Source: Deinandra increscens subsp. villosa (lineage: Eukaryota > Streptophyta > Magnoliopsida > Asterales > Asteraceae). From it: a stretch of 64,000 nucleotides of DNA. Within the stretch, counting starts at the first letter, position 1, and each line of letters begins with the position of its first letter. The stretch covers positions 90,222,182 to 90,286,181 of the forward strand of contig JBCNJP010000017.1 in the NCBI GenBank assembly GCA_039602395.1. Direction: 5' to 3'. Positions 43,536 through 51,830 of this stretch are shown here, piece after piece. The translations under genes and the position numbers were made by a program. Under the pieces are notes generated by a model that had not been told where the DNA came from, did not search any database, and saw only the letters and a list, made by a program, of their open reading frames with translations.

Positions 43536-43775
43536 AGGGTTTAGGAGGAATTTAAATTTCCTTTTATTCTTTTATATATATAATTTGTTTTTTAAACGTT
43601 TGTTTGGTTTGTATATTAGGGTTTTGGTAAATTTAAAAATTATTCGCACAAAAAAATATACCATTACTTAAAGAGAAGGTTTTACACGACACAAACATAA
43701 AATCCAATAAATATAAAAATCTAAACTGGTTTATTGAAAAACAAAACCCGCTCAACCAATCCGTTCCATAAACTC

Positions 43776-44270
43776 CTATATCAGATTTTGTTTTGGAGCC
43801 TGGTTTATGCCGGGATGTTTTGGATGCCTGTTACGTAAGTAGTCTTTGCCGGTCTTCGCACCTATCGGACATCGCACAACAAAGACTTGCATTAACCTGT
43901 TATCTGGACTATTGTAGGAACTGAGAGAATGTGTGTCCAAGTCGTCTCTTAACATATGCAACCCCGTGTCAAGATTTCGACTATCATCGGGCTTATAGTA
44001 GAACCAAATATTGGTCCTATTATCATACCCGAGATCCTGCATGATTAAGGACATATAATAAAAATGAAACCTATTAACGTGTAGGTAGTCAACGCAATGA
44101 CACACACCGCCCACGTAACTCCTCCCAGGTGCATCCGTGAATTCACCTCCATGGTGAATCCTTAAGGTGAAATAATCTGCGTTGCCTGCATATATAGCAT
44201 CTACCAGTAACCCGCCCTCTTGATCATTAGGCGAACGAATCGAATACAAACGTGGGTTAGTGGAAGCCAT
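43776..44270 (-). CDS. PB1-like domain protein, copy 1
   Basis: 165 codons from Met 44270. An upstream in-frame Met (44351) falls next to the TATA box (44355-44362), hence too early to be in the transcript. The sequence has an IRSPNDQEGGLLVDAIYAG start, then YFTLRIHHGGEFTDAPGR, YVGG, a DYLHVNRFHFYYMSLI helix and LGYDNRTNIWFYYK, ending basic (KTGKDYLRNRHPK). HHGGxF...YVGG...LGY is the PB1-like domain found at the N terminus of many plant MULE/transposon proteins. It stands alone here, without a transposase. It is homologous to 47974-48462. Function unknown; a protein-interaction role is expected from the fold. Confidence 0.72.
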   Translation of the reverse strand: MASTNPRLYSIRSPNDQEGGLLVDAIYAGNADYFTLRIHHGGEFTDAPGRSYVGGVCHCVDYLHVNRFHFYYMSLIMQDLGYDNRTNIWFYYKPDDSRNLDTGLHMLRDDLDTHSLSSYNSPDNRLMQVFVVRCPIGAKTGKDYLRNRHPKHPGINQAPKQNLI

Positions 44271-44351
44271 TACGAGTTTTACGAGTTTTGGAGTGGAAAA
44301 TTTAAGTAGGGAAGATGAAAGAATGTGGAGAGTTTGGAATGAACCCTTCAA

Positions 44352-44402
44352 GTGTATATATAGTGGGATAATACGCTGCGTATGTACTAATACGCTGTGT
44401 AT
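44352..44402 (-). promoter_or_regulatory. Promoter of PB1-like copy 1 with palindrome pair 3
   Basis: Minus strand: ATACGC palindromes at 44390-44402 (variant ACACAGCGTAT arm) and 44371-44383 with a 6-bp spacer, then 8 bp, then TATATATA (44355-44362). A protein on the pair would sit beside the TATA-binding complex. Confidence 0.75.
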
Positions 44403-44509
44403 AGAATAATTGTTTAATTTTTTTTAAAATTTTTTTTTTCTTTAGTTTATGTATTTATTTTCATCAGCATGGCTTGAAAAGATGAAAACACTTTTCATTA
44501 GTAAAGGGT

Positions 44510-44739
44510 CTTTACAAGCCGTCTGTTTATATCCATGATGACCACACTTTCAAAATCAATCCTCTTTTTTATAAGTAGTTTTATTTTTCATCGATAGGCC
44601 ACCAACAACCCACAAACATTCTTTACAAGCCCTGTCTGTTTATATCCATGATGACCACACTTTCAAAATCAATCCTATTTTTTATAAGTAGTTTTATTTT
44701 TCATCGATAGGCCACCAACAACCCACAAACATTCTTTAC
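44510..44739. repeat. Tandem duplication, about 112 bp
   Basis: CTTTACAAGCC...CCACAAACATT occurs twice in tandem (starts 44510 and 44621) with a third partial start at 44734. Only a few differences. Non-coding. Confidence 0.85.
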
Positions 44740-44746
44740 ATTGAAG

Positions 44747-44961
44747 GCCTTAGTCTAAGTTTGGAGGATTCTGTGTTTTCAAAGGATGCTATAAGAAGCA
44801 TAGAAGACCAACTACTAGAAGTTGCACCTTTTAACTCCTTGCAGCCAATGTTAATGGAATATATATGCAGTGAACGCCTTAGTCTAAGTTTGGAGGATTT
44901 TGTGTTTTCAAAGGATGCTATAAGAAGCATAGAAGACCAACTACTAGAAGTTGCACCTTTG
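44747..44961 (+). repeat. Tandem duplication, 129 bp, possibly from a captured exon
   Basis: GCCTTAGTCTAAGTTTGGAGGATT...GAAGTTGCACCTTT occurs at 44747-44832 and 44876-44961. The plus strand is open across both and encodes LSLSLEDSVFSKDAIRSIED-type text. I do not recognise the protein; the codon flow suggests a gene fragment picked up by the element and then duplicated. Confidence 0.6.
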
Positions 44962-45126
44962 TTATATCACCTGAATTTATCTTGATATTCTCATCCATGT
45001 TCAAACAACCACAGGTAAATAAAACTACATTAAATGTTCAAACAACCACAGGTAAGTTCAAAATAAAAAAAAACATCACAGATGAGAATAACCACAAATG
45101 TTCAAAATAAATAAAAACATCATAGA

Positions 45127-47459
45127 TCAGTCGTCGTCCTCGTCTGCATCATCCTGCCTGTACCGCCTGTTGTCATAGTCATACGGTGGGTCATTCTGCC
45201 CGTAGTCAAAATCCGGTCGTTATGGCGGCGGAGGATAGTCCATATAACCCTGGTGGGCATAAAACGCCAACTGCTGCTGGGTGTGGTAATCTTGCCAGTG
45301 ATGGTTCCAGGCGCACTCATTGTACTGCGTCTGTCTGATATTGTGGACGCCTAGGTCAATACTGTCCAACCTGTAAATCAAATTAAATAATTAAAAGTTA
45401 ATTAGTAGATGAAAAATAAGTGAATAAAATTAATACAAAATATAAAGAAAAGCGGTCTAACCTGTCAACCAAAACATCAGGTAGCGCCAGGGCCGGATAC
45501 TGATGTCGCCTCTCGTTCTGGGAGTGTGCCACTCCCTCATCAGCCATGTACTCGTGTCCCGCACCAGAACCACTGCCTCCAGCGCCCCCAACACCATGCC
45601 CAAAATGTTGGGGATGTTTGACACGGTAATAATATTGTCCATCCTCACCCTGTAACTTAATTGCAACCTTAACGACGCAAAGGGCTTTATGATCCAGCAT
45701 GCGAGGGATCGTAACCGGTCAGACCCGATTAGCATTAGACATGTCAACACCAAGGTTATGGGCAATGGTAGTAACGAACCCTCCACAACAAATGTAGTCC
45801 GCCTTGTGGCTCGTCTGGGTGCTCAGGAGCTCTGCAAGACAGTGTGCAAGTGCAACCGACTGGTTGTTAGCCAGACAATACAAGAAAAACAGATCTTGTA
45901 TGCCTACCACATCCTGACTCCTAACTCGTGGGATGATTGAATTAGAAATCAACTTTTGAAATAACTTCAAAAAAGAGTCCTCACAGGTCGCAATACGGTT
46001 GGTCCCCCTCGTTTTCCAGCTCTCATCTGAAACTGTGTTCCACCACCCTTCCATTAGGTCCTGGTTAACGCCAGAAACAGCCTCACGGTACATCGGAGTA
46101 CCCAACTCGTCGGACGTGTATAACCCAGACACCGTCGCAAACTGCCTCAAGGTTAACTCATACGATGTACCCCCAAGCCTGAAACGGACCTGATTTGTCT
46201 CAGGTTCGTGGCGTTTGAATGGTCCCTGAACTGGGACATTCTTCTTCCGAGGATTATAGAAGAATGTTGACAGGAACTCCATTATTAGAAAATAGAACAT
46301 ATGGTTCCTAACCATCGCGAACAACCGTCTCCAGGGTCCATCCCCAACATACGACTCGAACCTCGCCATGCCCTCACACTCAGCAAGAACACCCTCGTCT
46401 AGATAAAATGGTGACCCAACCTTTAATCCCCTAAGTTTGCTTAGTCTCCTGAACTCGTCCGAACGCTCGTCGAACTGCAGCCACGGGTGATCATCAATAC
46501 CTGCCATAGTACCTAAGAAACACCCTTTACCGACCTTACCTAATAATTTGTTCGGGTTGGACCGTCTTCTGTTTAGGGCGTAACCATTTTCTCTGCCCTT
46601 TTGCTTGACCCAATCGAAGAGGTCGTCAAAGGTTTTAAAAATCTATACAAAAAATAAATTTTTAAAAAAAGACGATTAATTATCCGGCAGTTTGATGACT
46701 TGGGCCGATTCAATTTTGTTATAAAAAATAAATTACCTGGTCGGTCCTGTAGTCGACATCCGGTGGGTATACTTTGCGTACACCAAACTCGTCGAATTCA
46801 TCTGTATCAGAATCCTCGTTTACATGTTCCGCGTTTGTTTTAGGTTCGGCATCTCCATGGTACTGATTCTCATACTGAGAACCGCCGGGGCCGGCCCATG
46901 ACGAATTGTCACCGTGAAAGTGAGAATACTGAGTGTCATATTGAGAAGTGGCAGGGAGGCCCCATGACGAATGCTCACCGTAAAAATTAGAATATTGAGT
47001 GTCATAATAGCTTTCGGGTATCTATAAAAATAAAAAATATCGAATTAATTATTTTAATTATAAATAAAGTAAATACAATATTTTTTAAACACCACTGCTC
47101 GCCTGGTTTAAATCAAACGTCGGTTCTGAGACCGAAGGGTAATGACTTTCTATTCGAGGTGCCTCCTTATAAAATCAAAAAATAAATACAAGTTAAATAA
47201 ATATTACTTTAAATATAATAATTTAATTAGATATTATAAATATTAACTCTTGCCTGATTTAAATCGATAGCCGGTTGGGAATACGACCGTTGATACGGTT
47301 GAACCGCGTATTCATCCTTCAAAAAAAAATTATATCCGCTGTTTTAAATACAACATTATAAAATTAATAGTTCAAAATTAAAATAACTTTGCTTATGTGT
47401 TGTGCCGGCTGGTTTAAATCGAGAGGCTCGTCATTCGAGAATATATTCCAAAGCGACAT
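45127..47459 (-). pseudogene. Central gene: FAR1-like N terminus fused to an Athila-ORF1-like body, two in-frame stops
   Basis: Multi-exon minus-strand gene. Start Met at 47459. Three short exons each end in DLNQ (near 47405, 47255, 47110); the next (about 47022-46737) holds two copies of a YDTQYS...SSW unit and an acidic end. A following exon begins near 46642 with IFKTFDDLFDWVKQKGRENG, like the start of FAR1/MULE N-terminal domains, then continues without a break from 46507 to 45462 through a region with MEFLSTFF, RLGGTSYELTLRQFA and CCGGFVTTIAHNLGV that resembles Athila ORF1 / plant retrotransposon ORF1 proteins. The last exon is 45370-45127 with an acidic tail. Stops TGA (45721-45719) and TAA (45222-45220) interrupt an otherwise continuous frame. 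Confidence 0.6.
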
Positions 47460-47567
47460 TATACTAACAAAATTTGTAATTTTTTTTCCAAACAAGCAGA
47501 ATGAGTAACTGCGACTAATGAAATAATGTATCGATATGTAGGTAAAGAGTGGTCCTGCAATGCGTGT

Positions 47568-47740
47568 TATATATAGGTAAAAATGTAACGACATGCCAAT
47601 ATTCGATTTCAATCGAATCAATTGAAACCCATTCTCATCTCTGGAGAGGCAATTATTTCTGAAAAGTAATACGCAGCGTATAGGAGATTACGCTGCGTAT
47701 TATCCCCTTTACGCTGCGTATTCAAACATACGCTGCGTAT
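47568..47740 (-). promoter_or_regulatory. Promoter of the central gene with palindrome pairs 4 and 5
   Basis: Minus strand TATATATAA box at 47568-47576, about 110 bp before Met 47459. Upstream lie four half-sites: 47669-47681, 47688-47700, 47709-47721 and 47728-47740, spaced 6, 8 and 6 bp. They also lie upstream of the divergent PB1-like copy 2. Confidence 0.75.
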
Positions 47741-47830
47741 TACTTTAAACAAGATATCTGCTCCAGCTGCAGAGACACTGCTGGTGAACAGTGAACCCTG
47801 TTCATGAACAGTGGCGCCAATAATGTATAC

Positions 47831-47896
47831 ATACGCTGCGTATTGAGGAATACGATGCGTATGTAAAATTTAGAAATCTTGTCCCGGTTATAAATA
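47831..47896 (+). promoter_or_regulatory. Promoter of PB1-like copy 2 with palindrome pair 6
   Basis: ATACGCTGCGTAT (47831-47843), 6 bp, ATACGATGCGTAT (47850-47862), then 26 bp to the TATA box TATAAATA (47889-47896). The start codon is at 47974. Confidence 0.78.
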
Positions 47897-47973
47897 GAGA
47901 CGTATATATCACATGGTATATACCGTTTACAGAAAACTGCCGGCAATCACCCAAATTATTTCACCAATTCGAC

Positions 47974-48462
47974 ATGAGTTTCGGTAGGAGATCGTGGACA
48001 ATTCGATCGACTAATGAAAGTTACCTGGGTTTAATCGTGGATGATGCATACAGCCGTAATCCTAGATATTTTACTTTAAATATCTATCATTACGGTCATT
48101 TTACAGATTTACCGGGAAGGAGATACGTTGAAGGCCGTTGTACTTTGGCGGATTACTGCGATGTGAATGAGTTTAGATTCTATGATATGAGTCTAATCAT
48201 GCCACATCTGGGGTATGAAAATACAAACAACATGTGGTTTTATTTTAAAAACCCTTATCTTGATCTTGACAGCAGTCTCGAACCGTTAACAAATAATATG
48301 GACGTTGATCGTCTGATTTCTTTCATAAATGAAGACATCAGAAGTGTTGACGTCTACGTCATTGACAGTGAGCTGAGAGCAAAGACTGAAGAAGATTACC
48401 CGAAGAGCCGGGTGAAATGGGACGCCTCAAGCTCCAAGGCAAAAAAAAAAAAACTGTTTTAA
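47974..48462 (+). CDS. PB1-like domain protein, copy 2
   Basis: 162 codons. Start MSFGRRSWTIRSTNES aligns with copy 1's IRSPNDQ segment, followed by YLGLIVDDAYSRNPRYFTLN, HYGHFTDLPGRRYVEGR, NEFRFYDMSLIMPHLGY and NNMWFYFK; it ends in a Lys run. It shares the domain layout of 43776-44270 but is clearly diverged (HHGG is HYGH, YVGG is YVEG), so the duplication is old while both frames stay open, arguing for retained function. It is transcribed divergently from the central gene across a 500-bp spacer full of operator pairs. Confidence 0.75.
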   Translation: MSFGRRSWTIRSTNESYLGLIVDDAYSRNPRYFTLNIYHYGHFTDLPGRRYVEGRCTLADYCDVNEFRFYDMSLIMPHLGYENTNNMWFYFKNPYLDLDSSLEPLTNNMDVDRLISFINEDIRSVDVYVIDSELRAKTEEDYPKSRVKWDASSSKAKKKKLF

Positions 48463-48637
48463 AATTTTAAGAGTTATACCGTGTTTGTGTTTTTAAATAT
48501 TTTATATTTTTATGTTGAAAATAAACGTCCTGTAAGAAATTAACATTGTTATAATTTAACTCATAAAATAACGGTTACATTGACAATCTTGTTCAAAATA
48601 AAACAGAACTAAAAACTAACAGCGCTAAAATTCTGGT

Positions 48638-48930
48638 TCAAAACGACACCGATAAATGTGCTGTGAAACATTTAAAAATATTATAAAATACTTAAACCCA
48701 CGCAAAAATATAAAAAAACCATCCACAAACTACATACCTTTTCCGATAGTTACCCACCTCGGTGGATTTGTTTTTTCTACAACAACTTCTTCTTCCACCG
48801 CTTCTTGTCTAACAGATGATCCTTCACCGGATTTTTTTGTTGGCCTCCATTGTTTTAGAACCCACTTCGAGGACTTTGGGGTAGGTTGTGAATGATATTC
48901 ACCGTCGTTTACCTCGTGACGTTTCGACAT
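48638..48930 (-). CDS. Small two-exon gene of unknown function
   Basis: Exon 1 48930-48738, GT-AG intron (48737-48661), exon 2 48660-48638; 71 residues in phase. It is basic and hydrophilic: MSKRHEVNDGEYHSQPTPKS, WVLKQWRPTKKSGEG, an acidic EAVEEEVVVEK patch and PPRWVTIGK. No known domain. Without splicing the frame stops a few codons after the donor. It is the fourth gene of the element; operator pairs 7-9 lie 130-310 bp upstream. Confidence 0.5.
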
Positions 48931-49060
48931 CTTTACCGGGTCTTAGCTTAGAAGAGCGTTTGGAAAAAATTAACTTGAATGGTTTGAGATTGAGGATTTT
49001 TGAGATTTTGGTTGGGTGAAAAATTGTGGGAGATAATGAGAGATTTGTAGAACAAATAAT

Positions 49061-49092
49061 ATACGCTGCGTATTGCCAAATACGCAGCGTAT
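49061..49092. promoter_or_regulatory. Palindrome pair 7
   Basis: ATACGCTGCGTAT (49061-49073), spacer TGCCAA, ATACGCAGCGTAT (49080-49092). Upstream of the small gene. Confidence 0.8.
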
Positions 49093-49150
49093 TGTAATTA
49101 AAAACCCTAATCATGTCCGGATAATGATGATGTCTTGATTAAAACATTCT

Positions 49151-49182
49151 ATACGCAACGTATTCCCTAATACGCAGCGTAT
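49151..49182. promoter_or_regulatory. Palindrome pair 8
   Basis: ATACGCAACGTAT (49151-49163), spacer TCCCTA, ATACGCAGCGTAT (49170-49182). Confidence 0.8.
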
Positions 49183-49211
49183 AGAATGTCTGCAAAATTA
49201 ATTAGTGTATT

Positions 49212-49243
49212 ATACGCTGCGTATTGCCTAATACGCAGCGTAT
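49212..49243. promoter_or_regulatory. Palindrome pair 9
   Basis: ATACGCTGCGTAT (49212-49224), spacer TGCCTA, ATACGCAGCGTAT (49231-49243). 177 bp from the right end, mirroring pair 1. Confidence 0.8.
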
Positions 49244-49427
49244 AAGGATGTTTAATTAGCAGCACCCAAAATTTAAGGTTTGAAGAGAGAGAAAAGGTAA
49301 TGATAAAAGTATAAAAAAATATTAATTGAATTGTGGCTGTGAAGGGAAGAGAGAGAAAAAATAATGATAAATATATAAATTATAGGGATAAAGATAGGGA
49401 ATGGGTTGTGAATTAGAGAATTAGTTT

Positions 49428-49812
49428 TCCTTTGCTTTATCTTTTTATGGAAAACACACACCTTTAAATTTGTGCTATGAGATACGAAGCTTAGTTATAT
49501 GAAGCAGATACGAAGCTTAGTTATATGAAGGGAAAAAAAAATCCTAGCTTTGGACCTCTAAATTTTTGGCCCCATTTAACAAAAAAAAAATGCCATTATC
49601 CATAATACAAAAAGTTAATCATAGATGAGTTGGCTTTCGGGTCATATATATCTAATATCTTCTTGCGATTCCGTGTTCTACTTCTAATTGTTCATTTTTA
49701 CGTCTTTTTCAGTTACTAGTTAACAATAACTAGACCTATATTAATTTTTTATGGAACAACGACCTAAATTGATTTAATCTAACTTTTCATACAATTCCTT
49801 CACCAACACTAG
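49428..49812. other. Spacer
   Basis: No gene. A short tandem duplication GATACGAAGCTTAGTTATATGAAG at 49482-49531. Confidence 0.5.
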
Positions 49813-51830
49813 TTCTTTTTTTAAACGACGATTTCATTAAAACAAGAGAGAAACCGACAATCAAGGCGCTAAAACCAGCCCCAAGAAAACACAATTACAT
49901 AAAAAACGAAAAGCACACCATTCTTTTCATTTAACTACAATTAACCCATAAAAAACTCAAGGATTTAATCTCCGATATTAACGACTCTAACGTTGCTCTT
50001 CTGTTGTTGAAAATAATATCGTTCCGACATCTTCACACCACCCAAATGACCCTTTACCCTTATAAAAACCACATCATGCAGGAACACTCTCTCCTTGTTG
50101 GTCGTCCCCTCTGGCGTCGAGATCAGCACATCGTTGAGCCAAAAAACAAAGTCTTGGGGCACTCTACACCACTGAAAAACAATAGACCAAATCGCAGAGG
50201 TGAGGCCACACCCGGTGAATAAGTGCAGTTCTGTCTCCTCATACTCCTCGCAGATCGGGCAAGACATAAAAGGAAGCCCCAATCCTCTACACACCAGCCC
50301 TGATCGCGTCGCCAATCTACTCAACGCCGCCCTCCAAACAAGGATGTTAACTTTAGCCGGAATGATCTTATTCACCGAACCGAACAATGATCCCCATTGT
50401 CGTCATTCCTTGAGAGCATAAGCCTCATGCCTCTCACAGAAAAAAGGCCCATCATGTCTCCTTGCCGCACCCACGATCCATCAACCCGATATAAAAGAGC
50501 ATCCAACATAATCTCCTTTTTGAGAAGGAGAATCTCCACCTTGGCAATAGCTAGCCACACCCCTCCCCATCTCGCGGCACCATACCATATAAACAAACCC
50601 CACCATGGAGCCCAACAATCGTTCTTCTCCACAACTGGTCTGGCTCCTTGACATACCTCCAATACCATTTAATTAAAAGGGCAAGGCTCATAGTCTCCAA
50701 TGGAACCAAACCGAGGCCACCTTCCTCCACCAGCTTCAAAATTACCTCCATCTTAATCCAATGAATCTTCCTCTTGTCCGGACACCCACCCCACAAAAAG
50801 CTAAATTGGATGCTTTCCAACCTTTAGAGAATTTCACCAGGGCCTTGAGGAGCGAGAAGTATTAAAGGGCAACATTATCAAGCACAGACTTCACCAACAC
50901 CAATCTACCCGCCATCGATAAATTGCGACATTTCCTACCTGACAACTCAACTTCAAATCCTTCGATCACCGGCTTCTAAAAAGCCACCCTATTTAGATTA
51001 TTTTCAACCGCAAGCCCCAAGTGAGAGAAAGGTAACGCAACCCCTTTGCACCTAACTTTCTCTGACAGCTCCATCTCATCACAGTTAATACCATACAGGG
51101 AGCATTTATTGAAGTTGACCTTCAAGCCCGAGGTAAGAAAAAAATCCCTCAAAAGCTTGATGAGGTTTGAAGCGTTCGAATCAGACCACAACCCAAGAAC
51201 TAGCGCATCATCCGTGGATAATAAATTTGACACAACTGGACCCCCTTTAGGAGTCGGGACACCGTTCAAAACACGCATGGTACCGGCTTTATCGGTTATC
51301 CAAGAAAAAGCTTCCATAACGATACAAAATAAGAAGGGGAGAGGGATCCTCTTGACGAAGCCCCTGGGTACATTGAAATTTCCAAGATAGGGAACCATTC
51401 ACCAAGATCGAGGCTCTTGAAGAGATAAGGAAGTCACAAACCCAATCGCACCATTTATCCGGGATATTCATTTTCTTGAGAATCGACATAAGGAAGCCCC
51501 AATCAATTGTGTCATAAGCCTTTTCAAAGTCTATTTTGAACAACAACAATTTCAATTTATTCCTCCTACTCCAAGAAATTATCTCATTCACAATAAGGGG
51601 ACCATCGATGATATTCCTACCAGCAAGAAAGCTATTTGATTCTCCGAAATAAGTTTACCCATAACCTTCTTAATCCTATTCGCCAAAACCTTCAAAATCA
51701 CCTTTAAAACACATCCCACAAGACTAGTGGGTCGATAGTTAATTAGAGATTGAGGGTCTCTAATATCAGGTATTAAATGAAAGAAGGACGATCCGCGACC
51801 TCTACTGATGGAACAATTTTCGTGGAAACT
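49813..51830 (-). pseudogene. L1-type LINE, RT and zf-RVT part, degenerate
   Basis: Minus strand, 3' half. RT pieces in order: FHENCSIS ... LIPDIRDPQSLINYRPTSL (about 51820-51705), FKIDFEKAYDTIDWGFL (about 51545), then FVKRIPLPFLFCIVMEAF and LSTDDALVLG (the YADD position has become STDD), and a final KIIPAKVNILVWRAAL ... CPICEEYEETELHLF zinc region (50365-50200). Several frameshifts and the changed catalytic motif make it dead. The 3' end is GTTTTAATGAAATCGTCGTTTAAAAAAAG, shared with the LINE at 42422. Confidence 0.82.

Larger units (their letters stand above)
43231..49420. mobile_element. Unclassified 6.2-kb DNA element with paired palindromic operators
   Basis: Ends share an 18/20 inverted match: ATTCACAGCTCATTCCCTAT at 43237-43256 and the inverse of 49394-49413. 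TTAGTTT occurs just outside both ends (43224-43230 and 49421-49427), a possible 7-bp target duplication. Inside are two homologous PB1-like genes on opposite strands near the two ends, a central pseudogene on the minus strand and a small minus-strand gene. Nine paired 13-bp palindromes occur only within these limits. No recognisable transposase catalytic core is present, so it may be non-autonomous or of an unknown type. Confidence 0.6.

Noticed and set aside
43414..49243. The ATACGCWGCGTAT pairs as Helitron or MITE termini
   Set aside because: They are interspersed internally at promoters as well as near the ends, never flanked by target duplications, and always paired at one spacing.
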